NCBI GenBank assembly: GCA_947644715.1
Contig: CANSAP010000001.1
Span: 1 to 64,000, forward strand
Source: an uncultured Bacteroidales bacterium
GTDB lineage: Bacteria; Bacteroidota; Bacteroidia; Bacteroidales; Muribaculaceae
DNA: 64,000 nucleotides
Direction of reading: 5' to 3'
The position numbers and the translations under genes were made by a program. Positions 36,819 through 45,653 of the stretch are shown one piece after another. The stretch's first letter is position 1, and every line of letters begins with the position of its first letter. Under the pieces are notes generated by a model that saw nothing but the letters and a program-made list of their open reading frames with translations, was not told the DNA's origin and made no database searches.

Positions 36819-36881
36819 AAACGGTTAACGTAAGCGGGTGTGAGAGCAATCCTAATGATGCACCTGTCTTGACACAGCCGC

Positions 36882-37958
36882 TCAACCTTTCAACGCATCA
36901 GCATAGAGATTGCGGTAAGCCTCAACTATATTAGGCCAGCTGAAGCGCAACGCATTGCTCAATCCCTTGTCCTGCAATTCTTTATATAGCACTTTATTAT
37001 CAAGCGCTTTAATGGCATCGCGCAGAGATTGGGGAGTATAGTCAGGCATTACAATAGTGGCATCCCCTCCCACCTCAACCGATGCGGGACAATTGCCGGT
37101 AATGACCGGCAACCCATGCATTTGCGCCTCCACAATCGGAATGCCGAATCCTTCGTAGCTACTGGGATAGAGCAGACAGCGACAACGGCTGTACATAGCT
37201 GAAAGCGTGCGGTCATCAGGGAACACACAGACTTCCCATTGCCCGGGACGCAAGTTTGTCTCAATCAGTCGCAATTCCTCGGGAGTCAGGGTTGAGGAGC
37301 AGAGAATCAGTCTCCAAGGTGTGCCGGACAAAGCCTCTACTACCAGTCGGAAATTCTTGTGATAAGCCCGCGCTCCCACGAAAAGCAGGTCATTCATATT
37401 GCGCTCACGCCCGCACTTCTCATGCGGCACACAAAGCGGCGCATTAGGAATAACCTGCAACTTCTGTTCGACCGCCAGCGAAAATAATCTGAGATAATCA
37501 TTTAAAGTCGAGCGGCTTACACATGCCACGGCTCGCGAGCGCGCTATGGCTCGACTTTTCTGCTGAGTGTGCACAAAAGTCGGAATGGCGCCGCGCAGGC
37601 GCATAACCTCATAGGTAAAATCATGCAGCGTGGTTATATTCACAGCCCCCGGAAGCGAGCAGTAGCGATAATAGGAGGAATGGAAGATGAAGGGTGTGCC
37701 ATCCATCAATTCTGAGGGGAGGCTGCTGACCGGCAGGTAGCGTTCCAAGCGGAGCGGGCGCTCCGGCATCTTAATAATTCTATCCTCGGGCACATCCACT
37801 TCCCGGCGAAAAATGTTCCGCCTGCCCTCAGGACGCTCCAGCAGATACAGCTCAATATCCGGACAACGGAGCAGACCCTCCAATAGCCGCGCGAACATGC
37901 CGGAGATGCCTCCGCAATCCTGGAGTGAAAAGATTATGCCATCAAGGATTACTCTCAT
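36882..37958 (-). CDS. Glycosyltransferase family 4 protein
   Basis: A 358-aa GT-B glycosyltransferase. The C-terminal signature YEGFGIPIVEAQMHGLPVI gives the donor-phosphate-binding Glu pair; AYHKNFRLVVEAL is typical of mannosyl- and related transferases. It overlaps the RSH gene by 4 nt and is downstream of it. Sugar donor and acceptor cannot be read; no other polysaccharide genes are next to it. Confidence 0.9.
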   Translation of the reverse strand: MRVILDGIIFSLQDCGGISGMFARLLEGLLRCPDIELYLLERPEGRRNIFRREVDVPEDRIIKMPERPLRLERYLPVSSLPSELMDGTPFIFHSSYYRYCSLPGAVNITTLHDFTYEVMRLRGAIPTFVHTQQKSRAIARSRAVACVSRSTLNDYLRLFSLAVEQKLQVIPNAPLCVPHEKCGRERNMNDLLFVGARAYHKNFRLVVEALSGTPWRLILCSSTLTPEELRLIETNLRPGQWEVCVFPDDRTLSAMYSRCRCLLYPSSYEGFGIPIVEAQMHGLPVITGNCPASVEVGGDATIVMPDYTPQSLRDAIKALDNKVLYKELQDKGLSNALRFSWPNIVEAYRNLYADALKG

Positions 37959-39835
37959 TGCTTCACCTGATGCACCTCATCAACCCCCTTTATCGAATAA
38001 ATCTCAGCTATGACGCGCTGAAGAGCACCAAAGGAGTGCACTGAAAATGAAATTGTTATATCAAAAATATAGTCCTTGGTCTGCGTATTGATAGAGGTGA
38101 TGGAGAGCTTCATACGCTCTGTAATCGTCTGAATCAAATCAGAGAGCATGTGGTAACGGTCAACCCCTTTGATACGCACACTCACCGGATAGAGTATCTC
38201 GGGATTCTCCGTGAAATGCACCGGCACAATAGAGTCTCCCATCTTGGATGCTGTGCGGATAGCCACCGGGCAATCCCTCTTGTGAATGGCCACTTCATTG
38301 TACGGCCCGGCAAAACCTATTACCTCCTCACCGGGAATTGGATTGCACTGCGGACAACGTGTATATCTGACCTTCGGCAGGCGCGCCACATAATTACGCA
38401 GCCAGCGTTTTGCTTTGTAAGTAACCACTTTATCGGCCCACTCAGGAAGCGGAAGGGCATCATCGGAAGTAAATATCTCAACCACGTCACCGCGCTTCAG
38501 CTCAGTAACCACTGATTGCAGCTGCCCGTTGATGCGTGCATATTTCGCAAACTGCCCGATTTTGCTGTGAATCTCAAACGCAAAATCCAACGCCTTCGCC
38601 CTTTGCGGCAAGACAACCGGTTTGCCGGCAGGCGTGAAGACCATGATGTCATCATTATAGAAAGACGTGACAACATTCTCAATGAAATCAGCACCCGGAT
38701 TCGAACGGGAAATATCATTCAGATTGGAACGGAATTTCTCAAGCCATTGCTGCACGCCGTAGCTCTCCTCACCGGCGCCGAGAAAGCCATACTGAGAAGC
38801 GCGGGCCATGCGCTCACTGCTGATGTGTACCTCTTCCCAAATACCGCTGTCACTCAACAGCTTAACATGAAACGAACGATAGCCGTTTTCCTTGGGAGAG
38901 TCGATGTAATTACTTATGCCTCCGGGCTTCTCGCGGAACACATCCGTCAGCAGCGAATAAATCTTCAGCACCTCCGCCTTCTCCTGCTCTACAGGTGTGT
39001 CAGAGAAAATTATCTCTGTAAAATGTTTATTCTTGAGATGATGGAAGTCCACATTATGCTTTTTCATCTTGCGCCACAGGCTGTAAGGAGCACGCTGCAC
39101 CATGACAACGCGAGCCTGCACACCACCTTTTTCAAGCACCTGCTGCACCTTGTTGACGAACTCATCCATGCGCCGCTTCATGAGCTTGTAATCCTCTGTC
39201 AGAAGCTTTGAGAATTCCTCATACTCATGCGGGCAACGATAGCGGAAACTCAGATTCTCAAGTTCGGTCTTAACCTCATAGTAGCCAAGGCGGTTTGCCA
39301 ACGGAGCATAAAAATAGTCGGTCTCACCGGCAATTTTCATCTGCTTGTCAGTGCGCATGGATTGCAGCGTGCGCATGTTATGCAACCGGTCAGCCAACTT
39401 AATCAGAATTCCCCGGATATCTCCCTGCATTGCATTAAGCATCTGCTTGAAATTATCAAGCTGCTTCGACATCTCATAGCGATCCTTGTCAGGCTTGGTG
39501 ACGACCCTCACCAGCGAAGCCACATCATCGCCAAAACGTTCACGCACCTCTTCAATAGTGTGCGGAGTGTCCTCCACCACGTCATGAAGAAACGCCGCAA
39601 TGATGACATTGGCATCGAGCCCAAGCTCAACACCGGCTATTCGCGCCACGGCAATCGGATGCACAATATAGGGTTCCCCGGTTTTGCGCCGCTGGCTGGC
39701 ATGCGCCTCCCGCGCATATTCGTAAGCATCACGGATACGCTGCATTTCCTGCTCCGAGAATCGGTGAGAGATGGAGTCAAACACCTCCTCGGCCTGAGTT
39801 TGAACCATCGGCACGTAGAGTTCTTCCATAGGCAT
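37955..39835 (-). CDS. RelA/SpoT homologue, probably hydrolase-only
   Basis: A 626-aa RSH protein. The HD hydrolase domain is intact (His59, HD at 84-85, EDT at 88-90, ADRLHNMRT near 148). The synthetase region (about 240-350) is recognisable from APYSLWRKM and SPKENGYRSFH, but DLxAxR is replaced by KHFTEIIF (270-277) and EIQIRT by EEVHISS, so (p)ppGpp synthesis is doubtful. TGS (about 397-458) and a C-terminal ACT domain (about 545-625) follow. It probably removes (p)ppGpp; another synthetase would be encoded elsewhere. The start could be 39835 or 39829. Confidence 0.88.
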   Translation of the reverse strand: MPMEELYVPMVQTQAEEVFDSISHRFSEQEMQRIRDAYEYAREAHASQRRKTGEPYIVHPIAVARIAGVELGLDANVIIAAFLHDVVEDTPHTIEEVRERFGDDVASLVRVVTKPDKDRYEMSKQLDNFKQMLNAMQGDIRGILIKLADRLHNMRTLQSMRTDKQMKIAGETDYFYAPLANRLGYYEVKTELENLSFRYRCPHEYEEFSKLLTEDYKLMKRRMDEFVNKVQQVLEKGGVQARVVMVQRAPYSLWRKMKKHNVDFHHLKNKHFTEIIFSDTPVEQEKAEVLKIYSLLTDVFREKPGGISNYIDSPKENGYRSFHVKLLSDSGIWEEVHISSERMARASQYGFLGAGEESYGVQQWLEKFRSNLNDISRSNPGADFIENVVTSFYNDDIMVFTPAGKPVVLPQRAKALDFAFEIHSKIGQFAKYARINGQLQSVVTELKRGDVVEIFTSDDALPLPEWADKVVTYKAKRWLRNYVARLPKVRYTRCPQCNPIPGEEVIGFAGPYNEVAIHKRDCPVAIRTASKMGDSIVPVHFTENPEILYPVSVRIKGVDRYHMLSDLIQTITERMKLSITSINTQTKDYIFDITISFSVHSFGALQRVIAEIYSIKGVDEVHQVKQ

Positions 39836-39887
39836 AGTCTTCGCTATTTATGTGTGTTCCGGAATCTTCCGGGCGGCCACACTCTAT

Positions 39888-39898
39888 GAGTGTGTCTA
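39888..39898 (-). repeat. TAGACACACTC leader element, copy 3 (RSH gene)
   Basis: Exact match on the minus strand to copies 1 and 2, within a few bases of the predicted transcription start. Here CACACTC continues into ATAGAGTGTG and can form a 7-bp hairpin. Confidence 0.5.
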
Positions 39899-39906
39899 AT
39901 ATTTGG

Positions 39907-39914
39907 CAAATATA
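39907..39914 (-). promoter_or_regulatory. -7 element for the RSH gene
   Basis: TATATTTG on the minus strand matches TAnnTTTG; no clear -33 element. The leader would be about 65 nt. Confidence 0.45.
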
Positions 39915-39983
39915 GTAAATTTCCCTCATACTCACACACTTTTTATGTTCTTTTTACTCACACGCACTTTTTAACTGACGAGG

Positions 39984-40015
39984 TTTGGGGCATAAGCAGA
40001 AATTCACTAACTTTG
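39984..40015 (+). promoter_or_regulatory. Promoter for dapA-dnaG
   Basis: TTTG (39984-39987) and TAACTTTG (40008-40015) are 20 bp apart, a perfect consensus match. The leader would be about 15 nt. Confidence 0.75.
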
Positions 40016-40036
40016 TAAATTGAAACAACTATCACT

Positions 40037-40927
40037 ATGGATCAGTTCACACTCAAGGGTTTGGGCATAGCTCTAATCACCCCTTTCACTCAAGATAATT
40101 CAGTTGACTATCAAGCACTTGCCACGCTCATTGAGCGAAACGTAGGCGCCGGAGTCGATTACATTGTCGTGCTTGGTACCACAGGCGAAGCCGCCACTCT
40201 CACTCCCGCCGAGCGAAAACAGGTTACGGACTTCGTGGTGCGTCATGTCGACTCACGCGTTCCGCTCGTGCTGGGCATGGGTGGCAACTGCACCCGCTCG
40301 CTCATCGAAGAGATTCAGGCGACTGACCTCTCCCCTTTCGCTGCCATCCTGTCAGTTGTTCCTTTCTATAACAAGCCTTCACAGGAGGGTCTGTATCAGC
40401 ATTATATGGCGGTGGCTGACGCCTCCCCCGTGCCGGTGATTCTCTATAATGTGCCCGGACGCACCGGCCTGAACATGACACCGGCCACCACTCTGCGCCT
40501 GGCACGCGACCACAGAAACATAATCGGCATCAAGGAAGCCTCCGGCAACCTAAATCAGGCTGAGGAAATTATTAAAAGTGCTCCCGAGGGATTCGACGTG
40601 GTTAGCGGCGATGACGCCCTGGCATTCCCCTTCATCTGCATGGGAGCTTCAGGCGTGATTTCAGTCATTGGCAATGCTTATCCTGCCACATTCGGGAAAC
40701 TCGTGAGAGCAGCGCTCGCTGCCGACATGGCCACTGCCCGCGAACTCCAGCAGCGCTTTGACTCCATGTTCAGCTATCTTTTCCTCGACGGGAATCCGGC
40801 CGGAATCAAATGTCTGCTGGCCGACATGGATTTAATAGCCAACAAACTTCGCCTGCCCCTCACTCCTTGCGGTCATAAAGTAACCGGACTCATAAAGAAA
40901 GCCATGGAGGCTCTTCCGAATGATTGA
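40037..40927 (+). CDS. dapA: 4-hydroxy-tetrahydrodipicolinate synthase
   Basis: A 296-aa TIM-barrel enzyme condensing pyruvate with aspartate semialdehyde in lysine and diaminopimelate synthesis. LGTTGEAATLTPAE, the Tyr in FYNKPSQEGLYQHY, and the Schiff-base Lys in IIGIKEASGN are present. Full length. Its end overlaps dnaG by 8 nt, so the two are translated from one message. Confidence 0.96.
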   Translation: MDQFTLKGLGIALITPFTQDNSVDYQALATLIERNVGAGVDYIVVLGTTGEAATLTPAERKQVTDFVVRHVDSRVPLVLGMGGNCTRSLIEEIQATDLSPFAAILSVVPFYNKPSQEGLYQHYMAVADASPVPVILYNVPGRTGLNMTPATTLRLARDHRNIIGIKEASGNLNQAEEIIKSAPEGFDVVSGDDALAFPFICMGASGVISVIGNAYPATFGKLVRAALAADMATARELQQRFDSMFSYLFLDGNPAGIKCLLADMDLIANKLRLPLTPCGHKVTGLIKKAMEALPND

Positions 40928-43088
40928 TAAAGCCACCGTACGGCAGATTCTTGACGCAGCCGACATAGTCGAGGTCGTGAGTGACTACGTTCACCTCACC
41001 CGGCGCGGCGCCAACTACATGGGGTTGTGCCCGTTTCATAACGAGCGAACCCCATCTTTCTCCGTATCGCCGGCTCGCGGAATTTGCCACTGTTTCTCCT
41101 GCGGCAAAGGGGGTAGTCCGGTCAACTTCCTGATGGAAAAAGAGGGCATAACCTATCGTGATGCCCTGCTGCGCCTGGCTGAAAAATATGGCATTAAGGT
41201 TGAGGAAAGGGAACTGACGGATGAAGAGCGTGCCCAGCAGAGTCGGCGCGAAGCAATGCTCACGGTCAATGACTGGGCCATGCGTCGCTTCCGAGAAAAC
41301 ATGAATGCTACGGAAGAGGGACGAAACGTCGGCTTGCAGTACTTCTATGAGCGTGGACTCACGCATGAGGCCATCGACAAGTTCCGCTTGGGGTATGCCC
41401 TGGACAAGCCAACCGATATCTACGATGCAGCCATTCGCCAGGGCTACGAAGCGGAGGCGCTCATGCAGGTCGGACTCTGTGGCGAGAGTTCGCGTGACGG
41501 ACGCCCCTATGACCGATTCCGCGGGCGCGTGATTTACCCAATGATTAACTCCGCGGGCAAGGTGATTGCCTTCGGAGGTCGCGGCATTAAGGGTGAGACT
41601 GCAAAATACATCAATTCGCCGGAGTCGGAAATATACCATAAAAGCAATGAGCTCTATGGCATCTTCCAGGCAAAGAATGCGATAGTGCGTCAGAAGCGCT
41701 GCTTCCTTGTGGAGGGCTACATGGATGTCATCGGCATGTGGCAGAGCGGCATGGAGAATGTGGTTGCTTCCAGCGGCACATCTCTGACTGATGGCCAGGT
41801 GGCGCTTATCCATAGGTTTACTGATAGAATCACTATCATATATGATGGCGACAGCGCCGGCATCCATGCCTCGTTGCGAGCCATTGATATATGCCTGGCG
41901 CAGAACATGGAGGTTACGCTGCTACTTCTGCCCGACGGCGACGACCCTGATTCCTTCGCCCGAAAAAATACACCTGAACAGTTCAGGCAATATGTTGAGG
42001 AGCATGAGCAGGATTTTATCAGCTTCATGGCTCATGTCTTCTCATCCTCACAGGCCACGACGGCATCCCGCACCGAAGCCCTTCGTTCCATGGTCAAATC
42101 GATAGCCCAAGTGAGCGAACTGATTCAGCGCACGGTCTACATCCAACGTTGCAGCGCTCTGATGAATGTAGCCGAGGCTGTCATCACGGCCGAGGTGGCT
42201 CGCGCCCGCGAAACTGTCGTGCAAGAGCATCGCAAGCGTCGTCAGCAGGCACGCATCCAAGCTGAGTATCCGGACGGGAATGCCGCAGCTCAACAGTCGG
42301 CGACATCAGAACCTGCATCGGCTCCGATGCGAGAGATTGCTCCCACCTCGGTTATTTCCAATGTTGAGAAACAGGTGATGGAGTATGTCGTCAGATACGG
42401 AATGCTACCTATTTGCACTGAGCCGGACGCAGATGGCTCTGAGCGGTCGATGAACGTCGTGGAATATGTGAAAGCTGAATTGACGCTTGACAGCATATCT
42501 TTCTCCTCGCCTCTATATGACCGCCTGTTCGCACGCATACTTAGCATGGTAGCCGCTCACGATGCGGCATTGCAGCAGCACCTGCTGCGGGTCAAAGAGT
42601 TGCTGAAGGAAGAGCATGAGGCTTGGATTCAGGAGATGACCTCCAAGAACCTCTCCATCAGTCAGATTGAGACTGCTGAGAAGAAACAGCAGGAGCGTCT
42701 TGCCGAGAGTGAGGCAAAAGCCTGCACAGAATTTTCCGCTGAATGGATTGGCCATGAATTGGGATCTGATCCCGATGATGAGCTGCGCCGATTCGTGCTC
42801 TCCGCAATCACTCCGCGTTACACACTGAGCAAGTATCACTCTAAAAACATGCACATAGAGACGGAGGAGGAGCGACTTGACGAATTGTTGCCGCGCGCCA
42901 TCACAGAATGGAAAGACGCGATTCTCGAGCAGGAAAGCAACCGCCTGCGTGACGAAATACGAAAGGCTTCCGCTGCTGCGGATGAAGCCTCGGTTCTGCA
43001 ACTGATGAAGCAACTTGCCGACAACCGCGCTCTGCGTGCTGAGATAGCAAAATATCTCGGAGAACGCATTATAATCCCGCGCCGCTGA
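40920..43088 (+). CDS. dnaG: DNA primase
   Basis: A 722-aa primase. The CHC2 zinc finger uses Cys37, His40, Cys58 and Cys61. The catalytic core includes the RGRVIYPMINSAGKVIAFGGR segment and a TOPRIM domain with VEGYMDVI and IIYDGDSAG. A long C-terminal region (about 430-722), rich in Glu and Ala, should bind the replicative helicase. It is longer than E. coli DnaG (581 aa), mainly in this last region. It overlaps dapA by 8 nt. Confidence 0.96.
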   Translation: MIDKATVRQILDAADIVEVVSDYVHLTRRGANYMGLCPFHNERTPSFSVSPARGICHCFSCGKGGSPVNFLMEKEGITYRDALLRLAEKYGIKVEERELTDEERAQQSRREAMLTVNDWAMRRFRENMNATEEGRNVGLQYFYERGLTHEAIDKFRLGYALDKPTDIYDAAIRQGYEAEALMQVGLCGESSRDGRPYDRFRGRVIYPMINSAGKVIAFGGRGIKGETAKYINSPESEIYHKSNELYGIFQAKNAIVRQKRCFLVEGYMDVIGMWQSGMENVVASSGTSLTDGQVALIHRFTDRITIIYDGDSAGIHASLRAIDICLAQNMEVTLLLLPDGDDPDSFARKNTPEQFRQYVEEHEQDFISFMAHVFSSSQATTASRTEALRSMVKSIAQVSELIQRTVYIQRCSALMNVAEAVITAEVARARETVVQEHRKRRQQARIQAEYPDGNAAAQQSATSEPASAPMREIAPTSVISNVEKQVMEYVVRYGMLPICTEPDADGSERSMNVVEYVKAELTLDSISFSSPLYDRLFARILSMVAAHDAALQQHLLRVKELLKEEHEAWIQEMTSKNLSISQIETAEKKQQERLAESEAKACTEFSAEWIGHELGSDPDDELRRFVLSAITPRYTLSKYHSKNMHIETEEERLDELLPRAITEWKDAILEQESNRLRDEIRKASAAADEASVLQLMKQLADNRALRAEIAKYLGERIIIPRR

Positions 43089-43116
43089 TTCTGAACGCTT
43101 TATCTCCTGACAGCCC

Positions 43117-43171
43117 AATAACAACAGAAGGCTCAGCTGCCGATTGTTTAGCAGCTGAGCCTTCCGTTATT
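43117..43171. terminator. Strong bidirectional terminator between dnaG and cotH
   Basis: A perfect 14-bp stem (43127-43140 with 43151-43164; 10-nt loop) is flanked by outer AATAAC (43117-43122) and GTTATT (43166-43171). The genes converge here, so it serves both strands. Confidence 0.85.
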
Positions 43172-43211
43172 ATATCAGTGGGCTTGAGTGTGCATCAAGC
43201 TCCTGAACACC

Positions 43212-45029
43212 TCAACGGGCAATCACTTTGTAGGCTTTGCCATTCTTCATTATGATAACGATGGAGCCGACGGCCGGGTTGCTCACGGGCATACCCTGAA
43301 GATTGAAAATCGCATCGGGAGCTGCCTGCTCCATGTCAACCGCAGCAATGCCGGTGAAGTAGTCAGGCAGAGCAGCCGCCGGGGTGGTGTCGCGGGCAGG
43401 TTCTGAGGCAGAGGCAGAGGGTGCGCCCCATTCTTCTGTGAGCCATTCTGTCTTGTTGCGCAGAGCTGTCTTCACAAAGCTTGTGCCACGAGAGAGGTCA
43501 GAGTTGTCAACCACATCGGCCGCCCCGGGATACTCGGGACGGGGTGCACCTTCCCAGCGCTTGCGGTCAGCCTTGGCAGCCTCAGTGATAGAGACTATGT
43601 AAGCATCAATGTCGGCCAGCAGGTCAGCACCGTTGTCACCCACTTTCGTACCCCAAAACCACTGCCAGGTCTCCTTGACTTTATCCATGAAGCCGGGGGT
43701 CTGACGCATGTTGGCAATCCAAAGGTTGCCATAGAGATATTCATCGGTGAAATAGCCGCGCGGATTCTCGCGTCCGAAGGCGTTGCCACAGTCCCAAAGG
43801 GGTGAAAAGGTCCATTTCATACCCTCGCCTCGATCGCGGAACAGATAGGTTGATCCATGATAGGATTCGCGATGGTCAATTATTTCTTCCACAATATAAT
43901 AGCGCACAGCCATGTCAAGATCCATGTAGCTCCACAGCTGCGGGTCATGGTCAGATACCATGCGGTTCATCGTCGTGAACTGTTCTTCCACAAACTGACG
44001 CTGCAGCGGGCTGTAAACCTCGGGGGTGTCGAAGGTCACACGCATTACGTCATTGCCACCCTCCTCGGGTTCGATGATTTGGTCACCCTCCTCGTAGTTG
44101 TCAAGCTCCACGAGGTAACCACCTGAGCAGAGAGAGGGGTCAGTTTCCTCATCCTCAAGTTCAGCAATGTTCACGCGCTTCTCTTCCACTCTGATTGATT
44201 CCGTCAGGAAATAGAGGCCACGGTAGTCGCCGTTCATTACGACCTCCACTGGTTGCTGCGAAGGGGTCCAGGGAAGACCGATTCGCTTACCCAGATTGAA
44301 GCCTACGAAGTTTTTCAAATACGCCTTATCATCATCGGCATGAGCTATAATAGCGAAGTGCTTGCTCTTGGAGAGACCAAGCATCGACTGCTTGGAGCCG
44401 AGTTTCAGTTTGAAAGGCTTCTTGGCAAAACCGAGGCGGGTCCAGTTGCCGCGAGCTTTGATTTCAAGTGGCAGCATTTCTTCTGCTGAGCCGATTGACT
44501 CTGCCCAATCACATCCGTTGGCATCCAGGTAATATGTGCCGTCGCGATATTCCTTGTCAGCCAAGTCCTTTGAGAGCATAACTGGGTCAGTGAAGATATA
44601 AAGCACCGGCAGTGTGCCCGAAAGGCCCTGCACGGGAACCACGTCACCTTCTCCTTCGATGGTGAGCCATGACTCCCCGTCGGGATTATATTCCACAGTG
44701 AGCACAACATTTGTCAGAGGCACTGAGGAAAAATTGCCACCACCTCTAACACACTGATATTTACCGGCTCCCACGGTGAGCATTCCGGGCTTTGCTGTGG
44801 TGCTGCCCAAATCGACTGTCTCCCAATCAGTCGTGGCTATTTTGAACTGTCCGTCAAGCGAGGGGAGCGACAAGGTGAGTATGCCTTCTGACTGTTCTGT
44901 AAATTCATAGGTTGAAATGCCTTTCCAATCATTGCATTCACCTAATAGATAGATGCCCGTATCAGCAAAGCCGGACAGGCATCCCAGGCATAATGCAGCG
45001 GTTGCGACAATGCCTTTTGCAGATTTCAT
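43212..45029 (-). CDS. CotH-kinase-family secreted protein with a sorting-like tail
   Basis: About 605 aa. Signal peptide: about 1-22. A small beta-rich N-terminal module (GIYLLGECNDWKGI) resembles glycan-binding E-set domains. A CotH fold follows: IKARGNWTR, FKLKLG, FVGFNLGKRIGLPWTP, NGDYRGLYFLTESI, and WTFSPLWDCGNAFG. In spore-formers CotH phosphorylates coat proteins; Bacteroidota homologues have unknown targets. The last 40 residues (NLQGMPVSNP...KNGKAYKVIAR) resemble the tail of the protein at 21484-23424. An in-frame ATG lies 9 nt upstream. Confidence 0.82.
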   Translation of the reverse strand: MKSAKGIVATAALCLGCLSGFADTGIYLLGECNDWKGISTYEFTEQSEGILTLSLPSLDGQFKIATTDWETVDLGSTTAKPGMLTVGAGKYQCVRGGGNFSSVPLTNVVLTVEYNPDGESWLTIEGEGDVVPVQGLSGTLPVLYIFTDPVMLSKDLADKEYRDGTYYLDANGCDWAESIGSAEEMLPLEIKARGNWTRLGFAKKPFKLKLGSKQSMLGLSKSKHFAIIAHADDDKAYLKNFVGFNLGKRIGLPWTPSQQPVEVVMNGDYRGLYFLTESIRVEEKRVNIAELEDEETDPSLCSGGYLVELDNYEEGDQIIEPEEGGNDVMRVTFDTPEVYSPLQRQFVEEQFTTMNRMVSDHDPQLWSYMDLDMAVRYYIVEEIIDHRESYHGSTYLFRDRGEGMKWTFSPLWDCGNAFGRENPRGYFTDEYLYGNLWIANMRQTPGFMDKVKETWQWFWGTKVGDNGADLLADIDAYIVSITEAAKADRKRWEGAPRPEYPGAADVVDNSDLSRGTSFVKTALRNKTEWLTEEWGAPSASASEPARDTTPAAALPDYFTGIAAVDMEQAAPDAIFNLQGMPVSNPAVGSIVIIMKNGKAYKVIAR

Positions 45030-45092
45030 TAGATACATGTAAGATATTAATTATTAGTTAAATAACGCGAGTTTGGCTTCGCGACAAGGTTA

Positions 45093-45653
45093 TTAAACAA
45101 GTTTATGGGTCATGGCATAATACACTAATGCCGGAGCACCATGCACACCGAGTTTGTCAGCTATATTCTTTCGGTGGGTGAGCACAGTATTCACTGAGAT
45201 TCCCAGCTTCGCAGCCATCTCTTTAGCTGATGCTCCCCTGACCGTCAACTGCAATACATCCATTTCCCTCGGGGTTAATGATGCTGCCGGCATCTCCGGC
45301 TTTGCGCCCGGATGCATGTGTGCAGGAGGTACGGCTGAGGCTGCCCCCTGCACCAGGCTACGCAATGCGTCCGAAAGACTCTTTTCAGTATCCAAGGGTG
45401 AGACGCATGGAAGTCCCCCCTCGGAGAAGGGAGGGGATGTGGTCAACAGCAGCACACGCGACAATCGGGGCATAAAGAATGGAGCGCAAGCAGCGAGTGC
45501 CGGAGCCGACACGACAAAACATTCCGCGCTTTGCCACTCCTCCTTGGCCGACAAGGAGGAGCAGACGACTTCATGCGAGGGCATCGTTTTCCCTATCAAC
45601 GATTCAAGCCCGAGTGCATGGAGAGGCGATACACCAACGAGGGCTATCTTCAT
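45093..45653 (-). CDS. LuxR-type transcription factor with a degenerate receiver-like N-terminus
   Basis: A 186-aa regulator. The C-terminal LuxR/NarL helix-turn-helix is clear: SLTPREMDVLQLTVRGASAK, IAAKLGISVNTV-like EMAAKLGISVNTVLTHRKNI. The first 110 residues have the alternation of a receiver domain (KIALVGVSPLHALGLESLI) but lack the acidic pocket and phospho-acceptor Asp, so control by phosphorylation is unlikely. An internal stretch (TSPPFSEGGLPCVSP) and a perfect 10-bp inverted repeat at 45537-45561 look like inserted palindromic DNA. It overlaps the cyclo-ligase gene by 4 nt. Confidence 0.83.
   Translation of the reverse strand: MKIALVGVSPLHALGLESLIGKTMPSHEVVCSSLSAKEEWQSAECFVVSAPALAACAPFFMPRLSRVLLLTTSPPFSEGGLPCVSPLDTEKSLSDALRSLVQGAASAVPPAHMHPGAKPEMPAASLTPREMDVLQLTVRGASAKEMAAKLGISVNTVLTHRKNIADKLGVHGAPALVYYAMTHKLV
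45537..45561. repeat. Perfect 10-bp inverted repeat inside the LuxR-type gene
   Basis: CTCCTCCTTG (45537-45546) and CAAGGAGGAG (45552-45561) flank a 5-nt loop, inside coding sequence. It could be a REP-like palindrome captured in frame. Confidence 0.55.

Noticed and set aside
40890-41867. Minus-strand open frame of 325 codons
   Set aside because: Antisense to dnaG, whose zinc finger lies inside it; no recognisable protein features.
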